Shown: in pieces, positions 7,858 to 16,406 of the stretch
Numbering within the stretch: position 1 is the first letter of the stretch
How the letters are laid out: each line of letters begins with the position of its first letter
Source of the DNA: Alloalcanivorax xenomutans
GTDB lineage: Bacteria > Pseudomonadota > Gammaproteobacteria > Pseudomonadales > Alcanivoracaceae
Length of the DNA: 64,000 nucleotides
NCBI RefSeq assembly: GCF_900217905.1
Contig: NZ_OBMO01000018.1
Span: 45,129-109,128 of the forward strand
Direction: 5' to 3'
The notes under the pieces: model-generated
What the model saw: the letters and a program-made list of their open reading frames with translations, nothing else
What the model was told of the DNA's origin: nothing
Databases searched by the model: none
Program-made: the position numbers and the translations under genes

Positions 7858-8787
7858 TCAGCCCGCGCGCTGCTTGCTGAACCAATGCGGTAACAGGCCA
7901 CGCGCCAACGTCACGTCCTGTTCGTTCTTGAGGATCAGGGTCAGCGTCTGCTCAACCAGCTCCGGCTCGAGACTGTCGGCGTGCAACAGCACCAGAGCCC
8001 GGGCCCAGTCCAGGGTTTCGGAGATGGCGGGCAGTTTCTTCATGTCCTGCTCACGCAGATGCTGAATGAAACTCACCAGTTGCTCGCGCAACCGATCACC
8101 AAGCTCCGGCACCCGCTCGGCGACAATCCGCCGTTCCAGATCCGGTTCCGGATAGGGGATATAGAGATGCAGACAGCGACGCTTGAGAGCGTCGGACAGC
8201 TCACGCTGGTCGTTACTGGTGAGAAACACCAGGGGACGATGGCGGGCACGTACCGTACCCAGTTCCGGGATGGAAATCTGAAAATCAGAGAGCAGTTCCA
8301 GCAGGAAAGCCTCGAATTCCTGATCCGCTTTGTCGATCTCGTCGATCAACAGCACCACCGGCTCCTCCGCGCGCAGCGCCCGCAACAGGGGACGAGGCTC
8401 CAGAAAAGTATCGCTGTAGAAAGCGTCACCCAGGTCGCCGAGACGCGCCATGCCCTGTTCCAGGTTCTCCGTATCGGACAGCAGGGAACTGAGCTTGTCG
8501 CGCAGCAATTGCGTATAGAGCAACTGCTTACCGTATTTCCACTCGTACAGGGCGCGGCTCTCATCCAGCCCCTCGTAACATTGCAGGCGGATCAGTGGCG
8601 CTTCCAGAAAGGCGGCAGCGGATTTAGCCAGCTCGGTTTTGCCCACCCCCGGCGGGCCTTCCACCAGAATCGGCTTTTGCAGTTGAGCGGCCAGGTAGAC
8701 CGCCAGCGCGGTGCGTTGATCGCATATGTAGCCCTGGCGGGCAAAACTGGCGATCACGTCATCCACGGAATCGATACGGGTCTTCAT
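7858..8787 (-). CDS. MoxR-family AAA+ ATPase
   Basis: A 309-residue ATPase. Walker A is EGPPGVGKTELAK near residue 45, Walker B is VVLLIDEIDKAD near 170, sensor 1 is in VFLTSNDQRELSD, and an arginine-finger region RRCLHLYIPYPEPDLE follows. The C-terminal helices close the lid domain. This is the pattern of MoxR ATPases that pair with VWA proteins. I use ATG 8785-8787 (MKTRIDSVDD); an in-frame GTG at 8811 preceded by GGGGAA is an alternative that adds 8 residues. The CoxE-like gene follows with a 9-base gap, so the genes are almost certainly cotranscribed. Confidence 0.87.
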   Translation of the reverse strand: MKTRIDSVDDVIASFARQGYICDQRTALAVYLAAQLQKPILVEGPPGVGKTELAKSAAAFLEAPLIRLQCYEGLDESRALYEWKYGKQLLYTQLLRDKLSSLLSDTENLEQGMARLGDLGDAFYSDTFLEPRPLLRALRAEEPVVLLIDEIDKADQEFEAFLLELLSDFQISIPELGTVRARHRPLVFLTSNDQRELSDALKRRCLHLYIPYPEPDLERRIVAERVPELGDRLREQLVSFIQHLREQDMKKLPAISETLDWARALVLLHADSLEPELVEQTLTLILKNEQDVTLARGLLPHWFSKQRAG

Positions 8788-8894
8788 GAGCGTTTGTTCT
8801 CGGTTATCCACGTCCGGTTCCCCAGTGTAGGGGATTCACCGACAGGGTCTCAGGAAGGAATGGACGCCGCCATGGCCGAAACCGACATACGGCG

Positions 8895-9254
8895 TCAATG
8901 CAGGACGGTATCGTCTCCCAATACCATGTCGAGGCGTGGCGGGACGTCGTCGATTTCCTCTTCGTCCTCTCCAGTGACGTCGAAACGCAATGAATGCACT
9001 TCACCGTCGATCATGTCGGGGATACGATCGAGAAAATCATCCAAATGATCGGAATCGAAATGGCGTTCAAGGGCGTCCAGATCGCGCCACTGCTGCCATA
9101 ACATGATGACCCGGGGGGAGTCAGCCTGTACGTAGACTTCGTATGAAACGCAGCCCTCCTCGAGGCGCGCTTCGCGGGCCAGAGTCTGAATCAGGGCCAA
9201 GGCGTCATCCCGCAGATCATCCCGCACCGGAATGAGCCCTTTGACGATTACCAT
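8895..9254 (-). CDS. antibiotic biosynthesis monooxygenase (ABM) domain protein
   Basis: A 119-residue protein. The first 95 residues fit the ABM ferredoxin-like fold: MVIVKGLIPVRDD, then a helix DALALIQTLAREAR, the motif EEGCVSYEVYVQ, IMLWQQWRDLDALERHF and a last strand. A 25-residue acidic tail (EDEEEIDD) is added at the C-terminus. Proteins of this type include cofactor-free quinol monooxygenases (YgiN) and stress proteins; the substrate cannot be told. The ATG at 9252-9254 follows CTGGAGCACA, a good ribosome site. The ORF reads open upstream to 9707, but that part is the shadow of the TetR gene. Confidence 0.8.
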   Translation of the reverse strand: MVIVKGLIPVRDDLRDDALALIQTLAREARLEEGCVSYEVYVQADSPRVIMLWQQWRDLDALERHFDSDHLDDFLDRIPDMIDGEVHSLRFDVTGEDEEEIDDVPPRLDMVLGDDTVLH

Positions 9255-9369
9255 TGTGCTCCAGGGGATAGATTGGGAAAGGACGGCATTGTAGCACAAA
9301 TCGCGGCAGCCCGCTGATGGCGCCTCCGACGGCCGATTTCGCTGCCGTAACGAAGCCGCCGGAAGACGC

Positions 9370-10002
9370 CTAGAGGCGCTCGCCCTGAGCCCAGCGGCGC
9401 CCTCCCAGAGCCAGGATCGCCAGTTGCTCCACCGCATTGGCCGCCAACTCCTCACGCCGCGCCGGGGAGACATCGAGCATGGCCACGCCAAGCCCGAACA
9501 TGAGCGATACCGCCGCTTCCGCTTCACGCTCGGCGGGCACCGCCGGGCGCCCCTGGGCCGCCACCACGGAACGAATGTCCTCGGCCAGCTCATCCACCAG
9601 CAGTTGCAGCTCACCGTGAATACGCGCCCGGTAGCGCCGGCTGCGCCCCAGCCTCTGCTGCAGCAACAGACGAAACTCGCCTTCATTGGACAGAATGAAG
9701 CGGCCAAAGCGGCCCACCAGTTCCTGGATCGCCTGGCGCGGCCCGATCTCGATCATGCTGCGACGCCCTTCCGACATGGCGACACGCAACCGAAAGCAGG
9801 CTTCGTCAATCAAGGCCAGCCCCAACGCTTCCATATCGGGAAAATGGTTGTACAGAGACGTGGCGGCGAGGCCGGCTTCACGGGCTACCTCGCGCAATCC
9901 CAGGCTGTCCAGGCCCCGCCCTCCGGCCATCAGTTGCCGGGCCGCGCCCAGAATCCGTTCGCGGGTTTCCTTTTTCTGCTTTTGTCGCAGGGTTTCCGTC
10001 AT
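9370..10002 (-). CDS. TetR family repressor, FabR/DesT-like
   Basis: A 210-residue regulator. The N-terminal helix-turn-helix is in LGLREVAREAGLAATSLYNHFPDMEALGLALIDE (quoted motif LREVAREAGLAATSLYNHF), which closely follows E. coli FabR, including the DELGL-like and FRLLLQQR segments further on. FabR and DesT sense acyl-CoA/acyl-ACP and repress unsaturated fatty acid genes. The gene is divergent from a fatty acyl-CoA reductase, and matching palindromes lie at 10007-10024 and 10113-10130, so it likely controls itself and that gene. Start ATG 10000-10002 is chosen; an in-frame TTG at 10011 is less likely. The effector is inferred to be a long-chain acyl thioester. Confidence 0.85.
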   Translation of the reverse strand: MTETLRQKQKKETRERILGAARQLMAGGRGLDSLGLREVAREAGLAATSLYNHFPDMEALGLALIDEACFRLRVAMSEGRRSMIEIGPRQAIQELVGRFGRFILSNEGEFRLLLQQRLGRSRRYRARIHGELQLLVDELAEDIRSVVAAQGRPAVPAEREAEAAVSLMFGLGVAMLDVSPARREELAANAVEQLAILALGGRRWAQGERL

Positions 10003-10006
10003 TTTC

Positions 10007-10024
10007 AACAAACAACTGTTAGTT
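10007..10024. promoter_or_regulatory. palindromic operator copy 1 (in the TetR gene leader)
   Basis: AACAAACA-AC-TGTTAGTT, an 8-2-8 inverted repeat with one mismatch to the perfect copy at 10113-10130. It ends four bases from the TetR start codon, so binding would block the leader or elongation of the regulator's own transcript. Confidence 0.75.
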
Positions 10025-10083
10025 ATTGCTTATCCCTATATAGCCATAAAAGGCAGGCTTCTTGCAACAACCGTGGAAGGCTG

Positions 10084-10112
10084 TTGACATCCGGACATAA
10101 CGATCACAAAAT
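10084..10112 (+). promoter_or_regulatory. candidate promoter of the fatty acyl-CoA reductase gene
   Basis: TTGACA at 10084-10089 is a perfect -35 hexamer, followed after exactly 17 bp by CAAAAT (10107-10112), 4 of 6 matches to a -10. The operator at 10113 begins directly after the -10, over the expected transcription start. Confidence 0.7.
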
Positions 10113-10130
10113 AACTAACACTTGTTAGTT
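10113..10130. promoter_or_regulatory. perfect palindromic operator copy 2
   Basis: AACTAACA-CT-TGTTAGTT is a perfect 8-2-8 inverted repeat. The position over the start site of the candidate promoter fits repression. The half-site TGTTAGTT is also the right half of the copy at 10007-10024. Confidence 0.82.
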
Positions 10131-10254
10131 GTAATGGCGAGACCGGCCCATGCTGGCATCGCCCGGACAAGGGGCGCATCATCGATCAGGTGCCCGGCAA
10201 GATCATAAACAGGCTCTACAACACACCGTGCGTGCTAACGAGGGATTGACCGCC

Positions 10255-12261
10255 ATGAACTATTTCGTCACCGGGGCCACCGGTTTCATCGGCCGCTTTC
10301 TGGTTGCCCGGCTTCTGAAACGGGAAGACAGCCGGGTCTTCGCCCTGGTTCGCCCAGGCTCCGAATACAAGCTGGAGGCTCTGCGGAGGCGGCTGGGCGT
10401 CGAAGAGCAGCGCCTGGTACCGATTACCGGCGATCTGACGAGAAAAAGCCTGGGTCTGAGCAAGCGGGACCTGGATGACCTGGCCGGCCAGATCGACCAC
10501 TTCTTCCATCTCGCGGCGATCTACGATCTCAATGCCGACGAGAACACCCAGCGTTACACCAATATCGAAGGCACCCGCCAAACCCTGAAACTGGCGGAAC
10601 AGCTGCAGGCCGGCTGTTTCCATCATGTTTCCTCGGTGGCCGCCGGCGGACTCTATCCCGGCACCTTCACCGAGGACATGTTCGAAGAGGCCTCCGGCCT
10701 GGACAATCCCTACCTGCTGACCAAGCACGAATCGGAAGCCCTGGTACGCCAGGAGAGCCGGATCCCCTGGCGCATTTACCGGCCGTCTCTGGTAGTGGGC
10801 CATTCCCAGACTGGGGAAATGGACAAAATCGACGGCCCGTACTACTTCTTCAAACTGATCCAGAAGCTCAAGGATTATCTGCCCAACTGGTTCCCGCTGG
10901 TGGGCGTGGAAAGCGGCCATTTCAATATCGTGCCGGTGGACTTCGTCGCCAGTGCCCTGGATCACATCGCCCATCTGCCGGAGGGGAACGGCCAGTGTTT
11001 TCACCTGACCGCCGAGCGCAGCTATAACTTCAGCGAGGTGATGGATATCATCGCCGGCGCCGCCCAGGCGCCACGTATGCCGGTGCGCCTGGATAACCGC
11101 GTCTTCAATGCGGTCCCTGGTTTCGTCAAAAAAGGCGTCAACGCGCTGACCCCGAAAGCACTGATCAACCAGCTGCTGGAAAGTCTGGACATCCCGCCCA
11201 CCATTGTTCAGTTCCTGGCATTCCCGACTCAGTACGACAACCAACGGGCCAGGGCTGCTCTGGAAGGCAGCGGCATTGAAGTGCCGGATCTGGAAAGCTA
11301 CATCCAGCAATTGTGGGATTTCTGGGAAAATCACCTGGACCCGGAGCGGGATCAGCGCAAGGACGAATTGCAGCCGCTACCGTCCTTGCCTGACAAGGTG
11401 GAGGACAAGGTCGTGCTGATCACCGGGGCCACTTCCGGGATCGGCAAGGCCTCGGCCCTGAAGCTGGCCCGCGCTGGAGCCACCGTGCTGGTGGTGGCCC
11501 GCACTCCGGAGAAACTGGAAGAGACCCTGCACGAGATCAAGCAGGTGGGAGGCATCGCCCGGGCCTACCGTTGCGACGTCTCGAAGATGGAATCCGTGGA
11601 TGATCTGGTGAAGGAGGTTCTGGCGGATTACGGACGCGTCGACATCCTGGTGAACAACGCTGGCCATTCCATCCGCCGCTCGGTGGTCAACTCGGTCTAT
11701 CGTTTCCACGATTTCGAACGCACCATGCAATTGAACTACTTCGGCTCATTGCGGCTGATCATGCGCCTGTTACCGAGCATGCTGGAACAGGGCAGCGGAC
11801 ACGTCATCAATATTTCCAGCATCGGCGTTCTGACCAACGCACCGCGCTTCTCCGCCTATGTGGCATCCAAGGCGGCGCTGGATTCGTTCACCCGCTGTGC
11901 CGCCAGCGAGCTGGCTCACCAGGGCATCCGTTTCACCACCATCAACATGCCGCTGGTGCGCACGCCGATGATCGCACCCACCAAGCTGTACAATCACGTA
12001 CCCACCATCAGCCCCAGCCAGGCGGCGGACATGATCTGCGACGCCATCGTGCGCCAGCCCAAGCGGATCGCCACCAGTCTTGGCGTCCTCGGTCAGGTGA
12101 TGCATTTCATTACCCCCCGGGCCACGGAAACGATCATGAACACCGGCTACAAGCTGTTCTCCGACTCCGCCGCCGCGATGGGGCGGCGTGAGCGCACGCC
12201 CAAACGGATCAGCCGCGAGCAGGCGGCCTTCTCCCGGTTGTTTAAGGGGATTCACTGGTAG
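10255..12261 (+). CDS. two-domain fatty acyl-CoA reductase (alcohol-forming)
   Basis: A 668-residue NADPH enzyme made of two Rossmann modules. The N-terminal extended-SDR reductase has GATGFIG at residues 7-13 and YxxxK at Tyr153/Lys157. The C-terminal classical SDR has GATSGIG at 391-397, NNAG near 467, Ser521/522 and Tyr535/Lys539. The order, length and signature stretches (HDFERTMQLNYFGS, SIGVLTNAPRFSAYV, ending FKGIHW) match the Marinobacter-type fatty acyl-CoA reductase that reduces acyl-CoA through aldehyde to fatty alcohol, the alcohol donor for wax esters. The start ATG follows GAGGGATTGACCGCC. The ORF is open upstream to 10150, but that part overlaps the operator. It is divergent from, and probably repressed by, the FabR-like gene. 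Confidence 0.93.
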   Translation: MNYFVTGATGFIGRFLVARLLKREDSRVFALVRPGSEYKLEALRRRLGVEEQRLVPITGDLTRKSLGLSKRDLDDLAGQIDHFFHLAAIYDLNADENTQRYTNIEGTRQTLKLAEQLQAGCFHHVSSVAAGGLYPGTFTEDMFEEASGLDNPYLLTKHESEALVRQESRIPWRIYRPSLVVGHSQTGEMDKIDGPYYFFKLIQKLKDYLPNWFPLVGVESGHFNIVPVDFVASALDHIAHLPEGNGQCFHLTAERSYNFSEVMDIIAGAAQAPRMPVRLDNRVFNAVPGFVKKGVNALTPKALINQLLESLDIPPTIVQFLAFPTQYDNQRARAALEGSGIEVPDLESYIQQLWDFWENHLDPERDQRKDELQPLPSLPDKVEDKVVLITGATSGIGKASALKLARAGATVLVVARTPEKLEETLHEIKQVGGIARAYRCDVSKMESVDDLVKEVLADYGRVDILVNNAGHSIRRSVVNSVYRFHDFERTMQLNYFGSLRLIMRLLPSMLEQGSGHVINISSIGVLTNAPRFSAYVASKAALDSFTRCAASELAHQGIRFTTINMPLVRTPMIAPTKLYNHVPTISPSQAADMICDAIVRQPKRIATSLGVLGQVMHFITPRATETIMNTGYKLFSDSAAAMGRRERTPKRISREQAAFSRLFKGIHW

Positions 12262-12307
12262 CGGGTGCGTTCTGCACGATGGAGGTGGCCGCCATGGACG
12301 GCGGGCA

Positions 12308-12333
12308 TAAAAAAGGCCCCGCCGTGGGGCCTT
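12308..12333 (-). terminator. Rho-independent terminator, minus strand
   Basis: AAGGCCCC-GCCGT-GGGGCCTT is a perfect 8-bp stem; on the minus strand it is followed by a T run (A run at 12308-12314 on the plus strand). It lies 92 bases past the stop of the epoxide hydrolase gene and between two convergent genes, so it may serve both. Confidence 0.8.
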
Positions 12334-12424
12334 GAAAAACCGGATATACCGGAAGCATACGCAGCGGGGCTTGCGCCCCGGAGAGAATAGTCGCCGATCC
12401 ACGCCCGGCTGCCCTTGATACAGA

Positions 12425-13408
12425 TCAGGGTTCGGGGTGATCCTCTCCGGGCGGGGCCGCCTCAGCCAGAAACGCCAGCATCTCCCGATTCACTTCCGCC
12501 GCCTGCTCCATCTGGATCCAGTGCCCGCACTGGTCCAGCACCACGGTATTCAGATTCGGCACATAGTCCGGCATGCGTGCCAGAGCCTTCTGACTGAACA
12601 TCAATACCGGGTCTTGCATGCCACCGAGAAACAGCACCGGCGCCTGAATCGTCCAGTTGTCGTCAGCGCGGCTTTCCTCCCAGGAGATATCCATGGCTCG
12701 ATACCAGTTGAGCGCCCCGGTAAACCCGGTCTTCTCGAAACGGGCCACGTAATAATCCAGGTCTTCCTCACGCATCCAGCGCGAGGGCCGTGCCGGCACG
12801 CGCATGGAATCCAGCACACCGCTGTCATCCGGTGCCACCTGGAAATTGGCCATGCCTTCGGCGGAAAGATTGTGGAACAGAGCCCGCAGGCTATAGCGAA
12901 CATCCTCACCAAGCTCCCGTTCCGGCGCTTCGGCTTGCTGAAAATAAAGCATATAAAAGAAATGATCCCCGAACAGCTCCCGCATCGCCTCGGTGGGCGC
13001 GCGTGGCGAGGGGCCACCGTAGGGGACCGACAGCCCAACTACCGCTGTCACCCGCTCCGGGTAGGTCCTGGCCACTTCCCAGGCCAGCGCGCATCCCCAA
13101 TCATGCCCCACCAGCACCGCCCGTTCGGCACCGAGGGCATCAATCAGGGCCACCACATCCCCGGCCAGCCGGGACAGGCGGCAGTCCTCCACCGTCGCCG
13201 CTCCACGGGTTTCGCCGTACCCGCGCAAATCCGGCGCCACGGCGTGGTATCCGGACTGGGCCAGTACCGGTAATTGATATCGCCACGACGCCCAGCACTC
13301 CGGGAAGCCGTGCAAACACAACACCAAAGGGGCGCCTTTGACGCCGGCTTCGGCAATGAACATATCCAGACCGTTGGCGGGCACCCGCCGCTCTTGTATA
13401 AATCCCAT
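12425..13408 (-). CDS. alpha/beta hydrolase, soluble epoxide hydrolase type
   Basis: A 327-residue enzyme. The oxyanion motif HGFPE is at residues 33-37, the nucleophile is Asp103 in VLVGHDWGCALAW, the acid Asp266 is in LGGMQDPVLM and the base His296 in CGHWIQME. Tyr236 in the cap (NWYRAMD) is the expected epoxide-opening tyrosine. Asp instead of Ser as nucleophile and the HGFPE motif separate epoxide hydrolases from esterases. The expected reaction is epoxide plus water to diol. The ATG at 13406-13408 follows CAGGAAATCAAG; the ORF extends to 13531 but that part lacks hydrolase sequence. Substrate unknown; alkene or fatty epoxides would suit a hydrocarbon degrader. Confidence 0.9.
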   Translation of the reverse strand: MGFIQERRVPANGLDMFIAEAGVKGAPLVLCLHGFPECWASWRYQLPVLAQSGYHAVAPDLRGYGETRGAATVEDCRLSRLAGDVVALIDALGAERAVLVGHDWGCALAWEVARTYPERVTAVVGLSVPYGGPSPRAPTEAMRELFGDHFFYMLYFQQAEAPERELGEDVRYSLRALFHNLSAEGMANFQVAPDDSGVLDSMRVPARPSRWMREEDLDYYVARFEKTGFTGALNWYRAMDISWEESRADDNWTIQAPVLFLGGMQDPVLMFSQKALARMPDYVPNLNTVVLDQCGHWIQMEQAAEVNREMLAFLAEAAPPGEDHPEP

Positions 13409-13780
13409 CTTGATTTCCTGGAACCCGCTTTTGCCGGGACAATAATCCGGAACTACCCGGTTATCGGACGCACGACGCATCCGGCACCGAAACCCGTCAT
13501 GCTGGTTGGGTGGAAACGAGGCCCATTCCATGGTTCCCTAACCTGCGTCATTCTGGCAATGTGACACCGGAGCCACACCCTGGCAAGCTGCGGGCGGGCC
13601 ACACCTTGATCCATTCCTCCGCGGAGCGGCTATTCAGGTAGAATATCGGTAGAGAATACCAATCCGGTGTCGATGGCGCCGGGCCCGGCCACCAGCCATC
13701 CCCGGCAAGGGCACGGCGGCACCGCCGCTCCAGCTTCGGCAAAGACGGGCACTCGCAAAACCGGCTCTAGGAACAGCAGC
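13409..13780. other. intergenic region between divergent hydrolase and cyclase genes
   Basis: About 370 bases with no supported gene. A plus-strand frame is open from a GTG at 13667 into the cyclase, but that stretch encodes a low-complexity Ala/Gly/Ser/Arg sequence. GGTAGA occurs twice (13637-13642 and 13648-13653); the first includes TAGAAT (13639-13644), a possible -10, but I see no -35 at the right distance. Confidence 0.5.
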
Positions 13781-15277
13781 GTGGACGATCCTTCAAGACA
13801 GCAACCGCAACAAAAAAAGCACCGGTTCCGCCGGCTGTTGCGCCCTTACCTGCCCGCCTACTTCCCGGTGGCCTGGAAGATGGGCCTGTCGATCTCCGCC
13901 ATGATTCTTTTGGGCATGGCCGTTCTCGGCACTCTGCTGCTGAACAACCAGCTTGAGCGCATGCGTCAGCAGGCGGACAGTTTCGGTGGTGCCATCGCCT
14001 CCCAATTGGCACATACCGCCCGCGAACCCTTACTGGCCGAGGACCGCTTCCTGCTCAAGGTGCACATCAATAATCTGGTCCGCAGTGACAATATTTACGG
14101 CGCCACCCTGTTTGACCGGGACGGCGGCCTGATCGATGAAGCGGGAGTGCAGCCGGCCCGGCGCGGTCCCTTGAGCGAAGCGGGCGTCAGCCGTTGGACC
14201 ATGGCCGGCTCGCCCATGAGCACCTATATTTCCCCGGTAATGGTCAACGATATCCAGGTCGGCGCGGTGGCGATCACTCTCTCCGATCAACCTATCGCTC
14301 TGGCCCAGAAAGAGGTCCGGACGGCCATGATCACCGCCACCGTGATCATGGGGCTGATCGCCATAATCGCCTCTTTCGTGATCAGCCGCCGGCTGTCCCA
14401 GCCAATCCGTGATCTGCTGGCCGCCACCAGCGCCATGCGGCGTGGCGACTTGCAGTTCCGTATTCGTGAACGCCGCAATGACGAGATCGGTCTGCTGATC
14501 GAAGCCTACAACAGCATGGCCCATAGCATGCTGGAGAAAGATCAGGTGGAAAGGGTACTGCAGCGTTTCGTCAGTCCTTCGGTGGCGAAAAGCATGATGG
14601 CCGACCTGGATCAGGTCACCCTCGGCGGTCGCGACGTCAACGCCACGGTGGTGTTCGCCGATATCGTCGGCTTCACCCGGTTGTCGGAAAGCCTGGCGCC
14701 GGAGGCGGTGGCCCATATGCTCAACGTTTACTTCGATGCCGTCGCCTGGGCGGCGGATTCCTATCGCGGCACCATCGACAAGTACATGGGTGACTGCGCC
14801 ATGATCGTGTTCGGGGTGCCGGAAGAGGATCCCGAGCACTTGTTCCATGGCCTCTGCTGCGCGGTGATGATCCAGCGCCTGATTCAGCGCCTCAACGAAC
14901 ATCGGCAGGCCCGCGGCCTGACCACCGTGGAATTCCGTATCGGAATCAATTCCGGCGCCATGCTGGCCGGGAACCTGGGCTCCCGTGACCGCATGCAATA
15001 TACGGTGGTCGGCGATACCGTGAATCTGGCGTCACGGCTTTCCAACATGGCCGCCGCCGGCGAAATCATCGCCGCCGCCGCCGTGTTCAAGGACGCCAAC
15101 ATCGCCCCCCGGGTGCGGGCGCTGGAATACGGCTCCATGCGCGTTCGCGGCCGGCAGGAGCCGGTCAGCACTTACCGGGTCGATGGCGTGCACGCCTTGT
15201 CCGAAACTCTGATGGAGCAACGTATCGCCCAGTTCCTGACCCGCCTCAACACGGACGGACACCGTGCATCGTCCTGA
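13781..15277 (+). CDS. membrane-bound class III adenylate/guanylate cyclase with HAMP domain
   Basis: A 498-residue inner-membrane signalling enzyme. Transmembrane helix 1 is at ~residues 33-54 (MGLSISAMILLGMAVLG), then a ~120-residue periplasmic sensor region, helix 2 (MITATVIMGLIAIIASFVI), a HAMP linker (RRLSQPIRDLLAATSAMRRG) and the cyclase catalytic domain. Metal-binding Asp residues lie in VVFADIVGFTRLSE and YMGDCAMIVFG. The Lys of IDKYMGD and the Asp of VVGDTVNLASRL favour adenine, i.e. cAMP. GTG 13781 is preceded by AGGAACAGCAGC; a frame from 13667 would add a low-complexity 38-residue leader. The next gene overlaps the end, so they are likely coexpressed. Confidence 0.88.
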   Translation: MDDPSRQQPQQKKHRFRRLLRPYLPAYFPVAWKMGLSISAMILLGMAVLGTLLLNNQLERMRQQADSFGGAIASQLAHTAREPLLAEDRFLLKVHINNLVRSDNIYGATLFDRDGGLIDEAGVQPARRGPLSEAGVSRWTMAGSPMSTYISPVMVNDIQVGAVAITLSDQPIALAQKEVRTAMITATVIMGLIAIIASFVISRRLSQPIRDLLAATSAMRRGDLQFRIRERRNDEIGLLIEAYNSMAHSMLEKDQVERVLQRFVSPSVAKSMMADLDQVTLGGRDVNATVVFADIVGFTRLSESLAPEAVAHMLNVYFDAVAWAADSYRGTIDKYMGDCAMIVFGVPEEDPEHLFHGLCCAVMIQRLIQRLNEHRQARGLTTVEFRIGINSGAMLAGNLGSRDRMQYTVVGDTVNLASRLSNMAAAGEIIAAAAVFKDANIAPRVRALEYGSMRVRGRQEPVSTYRVDGVHALSETLMEQRIAQFLTRLNTDGHRASS

Positions 15278-16319
15278 TTCAGCTCGCCGCCCCACTCTTC
15301 TTCTGCTGGCGGGACTGATCGCCTTGAGCGCTTGCCAGACCACGCCGCCGCCACCGGAGGTTACCCGGGAGTCGTTGCAACAGGCGCTCCATGAGCACCA
15401 TTACCGGGAAGCGCTGACCATGCTGGATACGCGCCTGCTGCAAGACCCGGATCAGCCGGAACTGAGCCAACAGCGCGAAGACATCATCAAGGCAAGCCGC
15501 GAATACCGTGAGCAAACCCTGGCGGAAGCGCAGCGTCTGGCCGGGCAGGAGCAATGGCGTGACGCCCAGGGGCTGCTGGAGTCCACCGGCGGGCATCTGA
15601 TCCATCCCGGCCCATTGGTGGCCTTGCGTGAATCACTGCACCAGCAGGAAGCCCAGCGCCTGCGGCAACGTCTTTCCGAATGGTGGCAGGCCCAGGCCCG
15701 TGCGCTGTTGGACAGCGCCACTCTGGACAGCACGCTCACCGGCTACACCCTGCCGGAGGCGGGACAAACCCTTGAGCTCCGCCAGGCCTTGAAAGCCGAT
15801 TTGTCCGAGCGACTCACCGAGGTGGGAAACACCTACGCCGAGCAAGGCGACTGGTCGCGGGCGCAACGGGCCTTACATCTGGCGCACCAGCTGCAACCGG
15901 ATCAACCCGCGCCCGAGGCTCTGGGTCAGGCGCAACAGGTACTGGCCCGGGCCCGCCAAAGGGCCGAGCAGCAACAAACTCAGCGCCAGCGGGAACGCTC
16001 CGAGTCATTGATGGCGGCCTACCGCGAGAGCGGCTCCCTGAAGGATCTGCTGGCGATACGGGAATACCTGCGATCCGCCCCCAACAACCACCTCACCGCT
16101 TTGCGCGACGAGGTGGAGACACTTTGCCGTGAACGCTACACCAAGGATATGGCCACCGGAGATGCCCTCTACGCCCGTGGTGAATACCAGGCCGCATACG
16201 CTATCTGGCAGGAGCTCAAGCCCCTGGCACCCGACAACGTGGAACTCAACAAGAAGCTGGAACGAACCCGGCGAGTCCTCAACAACCTGAGGGCGCTGGA
16301 CGCCACCTCATCGGAGTAG
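15264..16319 (+). CDS. lipoprotein with tetratricopeptide-like repeats
   Basis: A 351-residue protein. The signal peptide ends in the lipobox LSAC (Cys24), so it should be lipidated. The mature part is almost entirely helical, rich in Gln/Ala/Leu, with TPR-like pairs such as HEHHYREALTMLDTRL, AEQGDWSRAQRALHLAHQL and YARGEYQAAYAIWQELKPL. It starts at a GTG inside the last codons of the cyclase gene (14-base overlap), which implies translational coupling; there is only a weak purine stretch upstream. A periplasmic scaffold or regulator linked to the cyclase is an inference from the overlap. No specific family is recognised. Confidence 0.8.
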   Translation: MHRPDSARRPTLLLLAGLIALSACQTTPPPPEVTRESLQQALHEHHYREALTMLDTRLLQDPDQPELSQQREDIIKASREYREQTLAEAQRLAGQEQWRDAQGLLESTGGHLIHPGPLVALRESLHQQEAQRLRQRLSEWWQAQARALLDSATLDSTLTGYTLPEAGQTLELRQALKADLSERLTEVGNTYAEQGDWSRAQRALHLAHQLQPDQPAPEALGQAQQVLARARQRAEQQQTQRQRERSESLMAAYRESGSLKDLLAIREYLRSAPNNHLTALRDEVETLCRERYTKDMATGDALYARGEYQAAYAIWQELKPLAPDNVELNKKLERTRRVLNNLRALDATSSE

Positions 16320-16369
16320 CCCCCGCGCCTCTCTCGCCTGAATCACCGAGAGCCCAGAAAGGAAGCAGA

Positions 16370-16397
16370 GGAAGCGGCTGGTGGGCCAACCGCTTCC
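16370..16397. terminator. hairpin between convergent lipoprotein and gspD genes
   Basis: GGAAGCGG pairs with CCGCTTCC (8 bp) around a 12-base loop that can pair further. There is no T run on either side, so its termination strength is uncertain. Confidence 0.45.
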
Positions 16398-16406
16398 GAA
16401 GGAGTC

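Noticed and set aside
10216..11334. 372-residue minus-strand frame opposite the fatty acyl-CoA reductase
   Set aside because: Overlaps the reductase completely, which has clear catalytic motifs; the antisense product has none.
13667..13780. N-terminal extension of the cyclase from the GTG at 13667
   Set aside because: Low-complexity Ala/Gly/Ser/Arg sequence without a ribosome site, while GTG 13781 has AGGAACAGC upstream. Not fully excluded.
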